Positions 8,073 to 16,900 of a stretch of DNA of 64,000 nt are shown here, in pieces. Each line of letters starts with the position of its first letter. Positions within the stretch are counted from its first letter, which is position 1. Source of the DNA: Endozoicomonas arenosclerae (GTDB taxonomy: Bacteria; Pseudomonadota; Gammaproteobacteria; Pseudomonadales; Endozoicomonadaceae); the NCBI RefSeq assembly GCF_001562015.1, contig NZ_LASA01000060.1:34577-98576 (forward strand), given 5' to 3'. The notes under the pieces were generated by a model. It had not been told where the DNA came from, did not search any database, and worked only from the letters and a program-made list of their open reading frames with translations. A program made the position numbers and the translations under genes.

Positions 8073-9476
8073 ATGCTGGAAGCCTTGCCCCGAGAAAGCG
8101 AACTGCCCATTGATGAGGCAACCGTGAGCCTGAAAACTCCCCCTCACTCCATTGAGGCGGAGCAGTCTGTGCTGGGTGGCCTGCTACTGGACAATGAAGC
8201 CTGGGACAAAGTGGCGGACAAAATCACACCAGAAGACTTTTATCACCCTCGCCACAAGGTTATTTTCTCGTCGATGGCTAAATCGGCGAACGAGAGTATT
8301 CCCTTTGACCCTCTGACACTGGCTGCCACCCTGGAAAACCAGGATGAGCTGGAACAGGCCGGTGGCATGGTGTACATCACCGAACTGGTGGCTAACGTTG
8401 CCGGTATCGCCAATATTGAAGCCTACGCCCAGATCATTCAGGAACGCTCTGTTCTCAGGAAAGTGATTAACGCCAGTCAGCAGATGGCTGAAAGTGCCTA
8501 CAACCCTGAAGGCCGTGACAGTCAGACTGTTCTGGATGAAGCCGAACGACTGGTTTTTAATATTGCTGAAGAGCGACCCAAGACCGGTGGCCCTGTAGGC
8601 GTCAGGGAGATTCTGGATAAAACCGTTCAGAAGATTGATGAGCTTTTTAATGCGGGGGATGCCATCACCGGTATCACCACTGGCTTCAACGATCTGGATG
8701 AAATGACATCGGGTATGCAGCCTTCCGATATGATTATCGTGGCTGCCAGGCCGTCGATGGGCAAAACGACCTTCGCGATGAATCTGGTAGAAAACGCCCT
8801 GTTGAATACTGAAAAAGTGGTTATGGTATTCAGCCTGGAAATGCCAGGAGAGCAGTTGATGATGCGTATGTTGTCATCTCTTGGTCGTATCAATCAGTCC
8901 AAGGTGCGTTCCGGTAAACTGGAAGAGGAAGACTGGCCTAAGCTCGTATCAGCCGTAGAGAGAATCAAGGACAAGAAACTGTTTATTGATGATACTGCCG
9001 GTATTAGCCCTTCAGAAATGCGCTCCCGTATTCGTCGTGTGGTTCGAGAGCATGGTGATATGGCCATGATTATGATCGACTATCTTCAGCTGATGCAGAT
9101 TCCTGGATTCAGTGAAGGCCGAACCAACGAAATCTCGGAAATTTCCCGATCTCTAAAAGCGATTGCCAAGGAATTCAACGTACCGGTTATTGCATTGTCC
9201 CAGCTCAACAGGGCTCTGGAGCAACGCCCTAATAAACGTCCGGTAAACTCTGACCTTCGTGAATCCGGAGCGATCGAGCAGGATGCCGACGTTATCATGT
9301 TCATCTATAGGGATGAGGTCTATAACCCGGACACGGAATACAAGGGGATTGGTGAGATCATCATTGGTAAGCAGCGTAACGGCCCCATCGGTTCCGTAAG
9401 ACTGGCCTTTATTGGTCAGTACACCCGGTTTGAAAATCTCGCACCGGATGCCTATGTCAATTTTGACGATGAATAA
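8073..9476 (+). CDS. dnaB: Replicative DNA helicase DnaB
   Basis: 467 residues from the start chosen at 8073, which matches the usual length of gammaproteobacterial DnaB (about 465-470). The frame is open upstream to 7935, but that extension is not DnaB-like. The N-terminal domain begins LKTPPHSIEAEQSVLGGLLL. The RecA-like domain has Walker A ARPSMGKTTFAMNL, Walker B MIMIDYLQLM, the arginine-rich EQRPNKRP loop region and the SDLRESGAIEQDADVI motif. DnaB is the hexameric 5'-3' helicase of the replisome. No clear Shine-Dalgarno precedes the chosen start. Confidence 0.95.
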   Translation: MLEALPRESELPIDEATVSLKTPPHSIEAEQSVLGGLLLDNEAWDKVADKITPEDFYHPRHKVIFSSMAKSANESIPFDPLTLAATLENQDELEQAGGMVYITELVANVAGIANIEAYAQIIQERSVLRKVINASQQMAESAYNPEGRDSQTVLDEAERLVFNIAEERPKTGGPVGVREILDKTVQKIDELFNAGDAITGITTGFNDLDEMTSGMQPSDMIIVAARPSMGKTTFAMNLVENALLNTEKVVMVFSLEMPGEQLMMRMLSSLGRINQSKVRSGKLEEEDWPKLVSAVERIKDKKLFIDDTAGISPSEMRSRIRRVVREHGDMAMIMIDYLQLMQIPGFSEGRTNEISEISRSLKAIAKEFNVPVIALSQLNRALEQRPNKRPVNSDLRESGAIEQDADVIMFIYRDEVYNPDTEYKGIGEIIIGKQRNGPIGSVRLAFIGQYTRFENLAPDAYVNFDDE

Positions 9477-9498
9477 GGTTATTCATCGTCTCTCCACT

Positions 9499-10497
9499 TT
9501 ATAAGTTCCCGAATGCAGACAGCGGAGGCTCATCCAGGTTAGCCATCTGCTCTCGCAATTCCAGAATATGTTCTGACCAGTAACGTTCGGTATTGAACCA
9601 GGTAAAGGCCATGGGGAAGGCAGGATCTTGCCAGCGTTTGGCCAGCCAGCCTGAATAGTTGATCAGCCGCAGCGTCCGAAAATACTCAATCAGATTCAGT
9701 TCAATCGGGTCAAACTCGTTGAACTCTTCATAACCTTCCAGCAGTTCTGCTAACTGAGTGGTCTGGCTGGCTCTGTCACCGCTCAGGAACATCCATAAAT
9801 CCTGGATGGCCGGTGCCATGCAGGTGTCATCGAAGTCAACAAAGTGGGGGTTGTCATCTCGCCAGAGAATGTTTCCGACGTGGGCGTCACCATGTACCCG
9901 AATGAATTCGGGATTATAGTTGGCCTCGATTCTGGCAAGACGATCCAGAATATCCCGGGTCAGGGTTTCATAGGCTTCTCTTAGAGCGGCTGGGATAAAA
10001 TCATTTTCCAGCAGCCAGCTGACATTGTCGGTGCCATATCTTTGCAGGCTGATCTCTGGCCGGTGCTGAAATGGAACCGCTGAGCCCAGCTTATGAAGCC
10101 TGCCCATGCATCGACCCAGAATAAGCAGATGATCCAGGTTATCCAGTTCCGGAGGATAGCCCCCCATGCGTTTAAACAGCGCGAACTGGAAACCGTCAAA
10201 TTCATGTAGGGTTTCCTGATTTTCGTTCTGCATAGGCGCAACGATCGGGAATTCCATATCCTGCAGCTCCAGTGAAAAAGAGTGCTCCTCCAGAATCTGT
10301 TCCCGACTCCAGCGCTCGGGGCGATAGAATTTGGCAATGATGGGGGTGCCGTCCTCAATCCCTACCTGATAGACCCGGTTTTCGTAGCTGTTCAGTGCCA
10401 GGTTTCTTGCATCACACAGATACCCCTGACTTTCCACTGCGTCCATCACCCGATCAGGCGTCAGTCGCTCATAGGGGTGCTGGGTATCTGAACTCAT
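9499..10497 (-). CDS. srkA: Stress response kinase SrkA (YihE)
   Basis: 332 residues, near the usual length of SrkA/YihE. Conserved stretches are ALNSYENRVYQ, IAKFYRPERWSREQILEEH, the catalytic RVHGDAHVGNILW (Brenner motif) and the metal-binding HFVDFDDTCMAP. The family is an APH/choline-kinase-fold Ser/Thr kinase that in E. coli protects cells from stress-induced death (Cpx regulon). The ATG at 10497 has GGGAG six bases upstream; a TTG seven codons earlier is rejected. It is convergent with dnaB. Confidence 0.92.
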   Translation of the reverse strand: MSSDTQHPYERLTPDRVMDAVESQGYLCDARNLALNSYENRVYQVGIEDGTPIIAKFYRPERWSREQILEEHSFSLELQDMEFPIVAPMQNENQETLHEFDGFQFALFKRMGGYPPELDNLDHLLILGRCMGRLHKLGSAVPFQHRPEISLQRYGTDNVSWLLENDFIPAALREAYETLTRDILDRLARIEANYNPEFIRVHGDAHVGNILWRDDNPHFVDFDDTCMAPAIQDLWMFLSGDRASQTTQLAELLEGYEEFNEFDPIELNLIEYFRTLRLINYSGWLAKRWQDPAFPMAFTWFNTERYWSEHILELREQMANLDEPPLSAFGNL

Positions 10498-10653
10498 AGA
10501 AGGCTCCCAATAGGCCAATAATCTTTAGCTGCTGAAGTTTACTACGAACGATCCCTGTGGGCGTTAGAATTCCTTACCTTTCTGTCAGTTATTTTGAAAA
10601 CCATTTGCCGGGTTGCTTTGTCTAACACCCAAATGGATTTCAGGAATAACGTC

Positions 10654-11553
10654 ATGATGGATGCACCACTCCCGCCTTCCGGCATAAATAACCCTGCACC
10701 AGAAGCTCAGGAGCTTCAGAGTACCTGGGAAGTAGTCACTAATGCATTTCGTTATGTGCTGGGTAAAGCCAGACTGATCACCATTCCGCAGGAAATGGTG
10801 TCCTCAAAGGTCACTCATAAGGATGAGGATTTTTCCCTGACCTGTGAGTGCTGGTGGTCTCCGATTGATACCAGTATCTATATGCGAAAGTGTGCAGTGT
10901 CAGAAGGGGCTGTCAATATTCTGAGGGATGAAAAAGAAATTCTCAGAGCGGCTCAGGGACCCAATATTGTTCCGCTGATTGAATCCGGTGACGATTCTAT
11001 ATTAATGCCCCATGCCGGTCAGACACTTTATTACAAGCTGGAACAGCAGGATGAAGGCATGTCGCATCCAGATTTCAGAGTGTACGGTTCTCAGTTAATA
11101 AATGGCCTGACTCACCTGCATAATTCACGAATCTGGCATTTGGATTTGAAACCCGCGAATGTGTTAATCGATGAAGAAGGCCGTTTGTCCATTATTGATT
11201 TTGGTCTGGCACAGTATGTTGGCCCAGCAGAAAATGCAGAGGTGTGTACCGAGGGTTATAAGCCCCCGGAAATGTTTTATCGAGGGAAGAAGGAAGTTTC
11301 CAAGAAAACCGATGTGTTCTCGGCCGGGGTTATTCTCTTTGAAATGCTGACCAATGAGAGGCTTTTTCCTGAAGCGCTCGATACTCAAACCATGGAAAAG
11401 CAGCACCTGTACTATGAATACCTGAATAATCGCTTGAAGGCTGTAGATAGGATAGACAGTGGCTATGCCAGGTTACTGAAGTCCATGCTCGCCTGGAATC
11501 CCAGACACAGGCCTACTGCAAGTCAGGTGCTGGGTGATTTCATGAGATTTTGA
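10654..11553 (+). CDS. Eukaryotic-like Ser/Thr protein kinase
   Basis: 299 residues from the ATG at 10654, which has AGGA about eight bases upstream; a longer TTG-initiated reading starts at 10594. The kinase fold is complete. It has a probable beta-3 lysine (MRKCAV), an alpha-C glutamate (RDEKEIL), the catalytic loop HLDLKPANVL (HLD in place of HRD), IIDFGLAQ (DFG), an activation segment ending GYKPPEMF, KTDVFSAGVILFEML and a late arginine in PRHRPTASQVL. A classic glycine-rich loop is not obvious. There is no membrane segment or sensor domain, so it is probably a soluble cytoplasmic or secreted-effector kinase. It ends eight bases from the end of jetD on the other strand. Whether it is linked to Wadjet is unknown. 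Confidence 0.85.
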   Translation: MMDAPLPPSGINNPAPEAQELQSTWEVVTNAFRYVLGKARLITIPQEMVSSKVTHKDEDFSLTCECWWSPIDTSIYMRKCAVSEGAVNILRDEKEILRAAQGPNIVPLIESGDDSILMPHAGQTLYYKLEQQDEGMSHPDFRVYGSQLINGLTHLHNSRIWHLDLKPANVLIDEEGRLSIIDFGLAQYVGPAENAEVCTEGYKPPEMFYRGKKEVSKKTDVFSAGVILFEMLTNERLFPEALDTQTMEKQHLYYEYLNNRLKAVDRIDSGYARLLKSMLAWNPRHRPTASQVLGDFMRF

Positions 11554-11561
11554 CTGTGATA

Positions 11562-12728
11562 TTAGGAATGAGCTTTCCAGTCAGTAAGGTTTCTGAAAAT
11601 ATAGTCTTGATCCAAAAATTCCTGTTCAAGGCGTGTCTTGCCCTGCTTTGCATTGAGCAGTTGATTGAAGAGAATCTTTTCTTCTGGCGTCAGATTTTCG
11701 GGCATTCTTTTGACGGGCTGGTTTTCGTGAGATGCTCTTTTCAGGCCTGTTTCATAGGTTTTACCGTCCATCATCAGAGCCGAGAGGCTAGGCATCATAG
11801 AGCGGGCATCACTGAGGATGGATAGACCCCAAGTATCAATATCCCCCCAGTATGCAACACTTTTCTCTTTTAACCAGTGAGCATCCATCCAGGATACGTT
11901 TTTGCCGCCGCCTATAACTGCTACTGTGTTGGTGAGTTGAGGCAGGGCAAAGCCGGTTTGTTCATTCTCAACCACCAGGGTATGTGTGCCTGGCATAGAG
12001 GTATTACGCAGTACATCAGTTGATAATTTCAGAATCGGAAGACCCATCATTTCTGTCTGAGTCTGCGGGCAGAGCGGGCGTATGATCAGCCAGCCTGAAG
12101 GTGTTTCATTGCAGTCCAGCCACTGATACAGGTCCTGGATAGTTTCAGTGTGCATCACTTCAAGGAAATTCCGGATAATCGTGGCGTTTTGCTCTATAAA
12201 TTTGGTATTAATACCTGAAATAGGGAGTGCTCTTGAATAAAACCCTTTTCCCATTCCTTTTTTTATTTGAGGCAACACTCTGGCCAGGGACTCTATCTCA
12301 TCCTCAGGCATTGATTCCAGCATTCTTAGATGCTTGATCAGTACGTTTTTTAATTCAGGATTAATTCCCAGAAACGGTTTGAATAGCTTTTCCCAACTGC
12401 GGCTGCGTTTTATTGCTTCAGGACCCAAAGCGTTAAACAAAGACTGCAGGTTGGGTAAAGTCAAAGCGACGGGAATTCTGTGCTGGCCGATTTTATGATA
12501 ATCCCGGGTTTCCCATTCGACTTGCTCTGGGGGGTGCCATTCTTGCCACTGCTTAATGTATTGATGGAATCGGGAAATATCAGCCAGTGCTTGCTTTCCC
12601 ACAGGTGGCTTTAAAGAGATACGGATGGAGCCAGGGTCTAACAAGTGTTTACGCAGACGATCCCATCTATCCCACTCTTTTTCTTGTAATTGCTTTCTGG
12701 CAGCTTCAACCGTGACTCCCCAGTTCAT
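11562..12728 (-). CDS. jetD: Wadjet nuclease subunit JetD
   Basis: 388 residues from the ATG at 12728, which has a strong GAGGAGG nine bases upstream and starts four bases after the jetC stop. The N-terminal half (about 1-190) reads as DUF3322, and the C-terminal half is DUF2220, a Toprim-like domain related to topoisomerase VI A subunits. Visible acidic motifs are LVVENEQTG, YWGDIDTWGLSILS and a late RLEQEFLD. In characterised Wadjet systems JetD cuts circular plasmid DNA once JetABC has extruded it. It is the last gene of jetABCD. Confidence 0.92.
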   Translation of the reverse strand: MNWGVTVEAARKQLQEKEWDRWDRLRKHLLDPGSIRISLKPPVGKQALADISRFHQYIKQWQEWHPPEQVEWETRDYHKIGQHRIPVALTLPNLQSLFNALGPEAIKRSRSWEKLFKPFLGINPELKNVLIKHLRMLESMPEDEIESLARVLPQIKKGMGKGFYSRALPISGINTKFIEQNATIIRNFLEVMHTETIQDLYQWLDCNETPSGWLIIRPLCPQTQTEMMGLPILKLSTDVLRNTSMPGTHTLVVENEQTGFALPQLTNTVAVIGGGKNVSWMDAHWLKEKSVAYWGDIDTWGLSILSDARSMMPSLSALMMDGKTYETGLKRASHENQPVKRMPENLTPEEKILFNQLLNAKQGKTRLEQEFLDQDYIFRNLTDWKAHS

Positions 12729-12732
12729 TTTT

Positions 12733-15700
12733 TCAGGCCTCCTCTGTTTCATCGAGTTCAATGCCCAGCTCTCTGGCATCCTGCTCAATGAATCCAGAAT
12801 GATTCATTTTCTGGTCAATCTCTTCCCAGGTAACTTCGCATAAGCTGCTTTCATGAGTTTTCGGATCTCTCTCGGCAATAAGAAGCGATTTGGCAGACTC
12901 GCGGGCAAGGTTCAGGTTTTTGTAGGGAGTGATCAGGTTGATATGGATACTCAACTCCTTGAATACTTTCAGTACACGGCGACTTACTGATTCCGCCGTG
13001 TTGGAGAAAGCTTCATCCAGAAAAACAGTGCTGTAAACCGGTCGGTCATAGCCATCAGGGGTCAGTACATAGGCCAGGCTGGCGGCCACCACAGTGCCTG
13101 CAAAGGATTCTTTCTCGCCACCGGACTTGCCTGTGGACGAAGCCAGTACATCCAGTACCTTTCGGGAGGTATTGTCTACTTCTTCGGCATAAAACGACAA
13201 TTGATATCGGGAGTCCAGTAACCGGAGGCTTTCAAGGTTATTGGCAGTGTTGACTGCTGTAGCTTTGTCCAGAATATCCACAACTGTTTTCAGGTTTTTG
13301 AAGCGCAGTTCATGATCCTCACTCCCTGCCTGTTGTAGCACATTCCTTAACTGCTTTTTGAACTCGGTAACATGGGGGAAGTCTTCCGTTTTTGCACCAA
13401 GGCGCAAGAAAGTCCCTTTTTTGAATTCGGTGCGAGCCAGTACCTGATTAATGGTTCTAATTCGCTCTTCTATTTCTTCTCGTTCTGAATCCATTTTCTG
13501 GCTGATGGCAGCCAGTGATTGTGTTGTATGCCGGGTAAGGCGTTCTTGAAAGCGATCCACTAATACTGGCAGTCCTTCGTGATCCAGCTTTTCCAGATAT
13601 TGGATAAAGTCTGGCAGTCCTTCAATATTGCTTAACCATTCAATGGTGATATGCCCCCATTGTTGTGAAAAAGCAGACATAATGCCTACGGCACGCTGGG
13701 AAGTAATTCTCTCGACATCGGTCGCTTTTGTTTTTGCTTTATCGATATCAATTCGATGCTCTTCTTCCAGTCCTATAGCGTTCTCAAGATCATCATTCAC
13801 CAGTTCACCGATACGGTCAGTAAGTTCAGTGCGAGGCGCATCCGTCATGCCTTTCGAAGCGGTAGATTCTGCTTTTGAACGTTCTTTCTCTCCCATACCC
13901 TTTCGGGTGTTTAATGCAGCTTGTTGAGCTTGTTCAGTCTCTTTTTTGTTTTGAATACTGGCCAGCTCATTTTTGGATTGCTCCCAGCGCAGTCTTGCCT
14001 GTTCCAGATCACCTCCGGATTGTTGGAGGTGCTCCAGTTCCTGTTGGCTTTTTGTCACCCTTTCTTGCCAGTATGGGACATTGATAGCATCCCAGCTGAA
14101 CTGGCTCAGAGCTTTCCAGAGTTCTTCTCGTTCTCCGGCCTGGTTCAATTGTTTTTTTGCCTCAGTAACGGCCTGAAGGCACAGGCTGACCTGTTCTTGT
14201 TGCTGCTTAAGATCCTGTTTAAGCAGTGCAAGCCGGTCTTTGTTGCTGAAACCCAGTTGCCAGGCCCGACGGTCATCGACTCTGCGTCGGTCTTTTTTCT
14301 CAAAGCGGCCTTTTTCCATATGAACCAATCCCTGCTCGGTCATGGAAAAAGGGGTTTTATCCAGTGCCTCGGTACTGCTGACGCAGTGAAGATCAAAACG
14401 GGCCAGGTGGTGTTTTAGCCATTCTCGGTAGGGGTGGTTGCGCCATTGCAACTTTCTGAGATAACCGTCAGCAAAAAAGTCTTTTGTACTGTTGACCTGT
14501 CTTACTACTTGAACCCGTACGTGCAACCCGGTATGCCGCCGGTTCAGCCACTTTGTTACCTGGGGGAAGGTGTTTTCGGGCACCGCCAGGGTCGTTCTCA
14601 GGCCTCCCAGTGCCCTCTCAATAGCGCCCTGCCAGTTCTTCTCATCCGGTTTGACGTCTACCAGCTCACCCATAAACATCAGATCTGTTTTGTCGATATC
14701 CAGGGATTCAGAGAGTTCATCCCTTAACTTCTGAAAGTCCGGATCGATATTGGAATCCGGTCGTGAACTGATTTCTTCGACTTCTTTTGTCAGTAACTTT
14801 TCTTGATCCTGGGCATTCTCCCATTCTCCCGTTGCGGAACCAAAGGCACTTAGTAGCGCATCTATTTCTTCTTTGATTTGATGGAGGCTGTTGATAAGAA
14901 TGTCAGCATTTTTCCGGTAGGTGGGTTCCGTGAGTTGATCATCCAGAGCCAGCTTTTGGACAGTTTCCTGATATTTTCCTGCTTTGTAATTAACCTCATT
15001 CAGCTTTTCCTTGTCCCTTTTTAACTCCGCCTCCAAGTGAACTATTCGGTCACCTCCCAGCTGGATAAAGTCTTTATGGCGACTTTCCACCAGTCGATTG
15101 GCATCGGCTTCTTGATGAGCTATTTGCTGTAATTGTTGTTCACAGTCTTCAATGAGCGCTTCCAATCGTTTCAGACGAACCGTCCATAGTTGATAACGTT
15201 GCTCAGCAAACCAGATGGGCAGGGCTGAGAGTTGGGCTGAAAGGGATTGTATAGACGTCTGCGTTATTTCCAGCTTTGTGGCAAGCTCTGGCAAGGGAGC
15301 CAGCATGTCCCGTTGGCTTCTTGCCGTTAACAACTCATTATGGATGCTGACCAGATCTTCAAAGCCGGAGACGGCCTTGGTGGCATCCTCTCTGATTCGA
15401 CTGGGTTCAAGCACCAGCTTTCGAATCAGGTCTGTCAGGTCATCAATTTTTTTTAATCCTAATGCTCTTGATAACAAAGCAGGCGCATTGCGGTTTTCCA
15501 TCTGTAAAAGTCGGCAATACGTTTCCTGATATTCATGAAAACGATCATCGCACAAGGTGACCAGTGGGTCATTTCTGAGCGTTTGCTTCAAGCCTCTGAT
15601 ATTGCTGGAACCAAAACTTTGCAGCAGTTCTTCCAGTGTCAGATTACGTTTGGCAACCAGATACATTCGGTTAAGATCTTTCAGGGCCTGGGTGTTCTGG

Positions 15701-16158
15701 GTCATCCAGAACAAGCCAGCCAGGGTGATTTCGGAACCGTCATCGGCTCGATATAAGGCTCTCAAACCAGAGATTACAGCACCTGGGCGTTTGTTAAGGG
15801 TGCTGGTTCGGGTTCCGTCATGTTCAGTGCCGTAGCTGCCTCGCACATAAGAGACCAGTGTACGATCAGAGCGATCTCCCTGAGCTGCGGCGACATTAAA
15901 ACTGGCTTTTCCTGCGGGCAGTAATAAAGCCATCAGGCCATCAATAAGAGTGGATTTACCTGAGCCATTATCTCCTGTGATCAGGGTGCCTTCAGGATCA
16001 ATCCTTGCGGTAAAAATCTCTCCATGAAAGGAGCCCCAGTTATGGAGCGAGATCTCTGCCAGGCGAATTTGGCCAGAGCTGAATAAAGTATTGATGGTCA
16101 TTGGTTCGTTGGAATTGACATCCCTGCCTGTGTCCAGGCTGAAAAGGCTTTCAGTCAT
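12733..16158 (-). CDS. jetC: Wadjet SMC-like ATPase JetC
   Basis: 1141 residues, an SMC/MukB-like ATPase. Walker A GDNGSGKST lies at about residues 62-70. Long heptad-rich coiled coils fill the centre. The ABC signature TGKSGGEKES comes near residue 1010, and Walker B STVFLDEAFSN about 35 residues later. JetC is the DNA-loop-extruding motor of Wadjet. The ATG at 16158 has AAGGAG six bases upstream and overlaps the jetB stop by eight bases; the reading frame continues 20 codons upstream but inside jetB. All catalytic motifs are intact, so the system looks functional. Confidence 0.94.
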   Translation of the reverse strand: MTESLFSLDTGRDVNSNEPMTINTLFSSGQIRLAEISLHNWGSFHGEIFTARIDPEGTLITGDNGSGKSTLIDGLMALLLPAGKASFNVAAAQGDRSDRTLVSYVRGSYGTEHDGTRTSTLNKRPGAVISGLRALYRADDGSEITLAGLFWMTQNTQALKDLNRMYLVAKRNLTLEELLQSFGSSNIRGLKQTLRNDPLVTLCDDRFHEYQETYCRLLQMENRNAPALLSRALGLKKIDDLTDLIRKLVLEPSRIREDATKAVSGFEDLVSIHNELLTARSQRDMLAPLPELATKLEITQTSIQSLSAQLSALPIWFAEQRYQLWTVRLKRLEALIEDCEQQLQQIAHQEADANRLVESRHKDFIQLGGDRIVHLEAELKRDKEKLNEVNYKAGKYQETVQKLALDDQLTEPTYRKNADILINSLHQIKEEIDALLSAFGSATGEWENAQDQEKLLTKEVEEISSRPDSNIDPDFQKLRDELSESLDIDKTDLMFMGELVDVKPDEKNWQGAIERALGGLRTTLAVPENTFPQVTKWLNRRHTGLHVRVQVVRQVNSTKDFFADGYLRKLQWRNHPYREWLKHHLARFDLHCVSSTEALDKTPFSMTEQGLVHMEKGRFEKKDRRRVDDRRAWQLGFSNKDRLALLKQDLKQQQEQVSLCLQAVTEAKKQLNQAGEREELWKALSQFSWDAINVPYWQERVTKSQQELEHLQQSGGDLEQARLRWEQSKNELASIQNKKETEQAQQAALNTRKGMGEKERSKAESTASKGMTDAPRTELTDRIGELVNDDLENAIGLEEEHRIDIDKAKTKATDVERITSQRAVGIMSAFSQQWGHITIEWLSNIEGLPDFIQYLEKLDHEGLPVLVDRFQERLTRHTTQSLAAISQKMDSEREEIEERIRTINQVLARTEFKKGTFLRLGAKTEDFPHVTEFKKQLRNVLQQAGSEDHELRFKNLKTVVDILDKATAVNTANNLESLRLLDSRYQLSFYAEEVDNTSRKVLDVLASSTGKSGGEKESFAGTVVAASLAYVLTPDGYDRPVYSTVFLDEAFSNTAESVSRRVLKVFKELSIHINLITPYKNLNLARESAKSLLIAERDPKTHESSLCEVTWEEIDQKMNHSGFIEQDARELGIELDETEEA

Positions 16159-16900
16159 CACTGGCTCCTTCAGCCATGGATTGATACTTACCCAGCATTT
16201 CCTGCAAAAAGTCAGCATTCACTACATAGCGAATGACGGGCTGTATTTCAAAGCGTTCACCTTCCCTGGAACCGGACAAAATTTTGCGTTCTTTCATGCG
16301 ATCCAGTGCCCCACCCAGATTACGTTTATCTGTACGACTACTGTTTGTTAGGGGAACAAAGGGGGTCAACAAGGCTTCTATCTGTTCCAGGTCAATAAAA
16401 ATTTGCTGTTCTCCCGAGTTTTCTCGATCCTGGTAAAATCTTCTCAGTACCAGCAGTAGCAGGGAGTCGAAGAGAGAGAGGGTTCTTCGGGTGATCAGAG
16501 AAACCTGATCGTCCTCCTCGTCAATATTATCCTGTTCCTGGAGCAAGGCGATGCCAGACTGTTGATCCAGAGTAAGCCGGAGATACATATCAGCCAGATG
16601 ATCCCTGACCAGTTTTTCGTGCTGGCAAAGACTGTTAAACAGTGCACCCTGACTTTTTGCAGAGATTACCCCCAGGCGCATCAGTCTGATCACGGCTCGC
16701 CGAGCTTCGGGAGGAAGTCTGCCTTTTTTAGTCGATGGCTGATCCTGTTCTCTTTCTGTATCCAGATCCAGATGCTTTTCTTTTTCTATGGACATTTGTG
16801 CAGAGGATAAAGCATCAATTCCATTGAGCTCAGTTGACTCTTCAGGCTGGGTCAAGCGATCAAAAAAGTCGGACGCTTGTTCTGAGGACTCTTGAGTCAT
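16151..16900 (-). CDS. jetB: Wadjet subunit JetB (DUF4194)
   Basis: 249 residues, a DUF4194 protein that corresponds to the MukE-like (kite) subunit. The first 65 residues are acidic and polar; then comes KKGRLPPEARRAVIRLMRLGVISAKSQ-type winged-helix sequence and a C-terminal part ending RYVVNADFLQEML. It links JetA to the JetC heads. The ATG overlaps the jetA stop in an ATGA (16897-16900), so translation is coupled. Confidence 0.9.
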   Translation of the reverse strand: MTQESSEQASDFFDRLTQPEESTELNGIDALSSAQMSIEKEKHLDLDTEREQDQPSTKKGRLPPEARRAVIRLMRLGVISAKSQGALFNSLCQHEKLVRDHLADMYLRLTLDQQSGIALLQEQDNIDEEDDQVSLITRRTLSLFDSLLLLVLRRFYQDRENSGEQQIFIDLEQIEALLTPFVPLTNSSRTDKRNLGGALDRMKERKILSGSREGERFEIQPVIRYVVNADFLQEMLGKYQSMAEGASDD

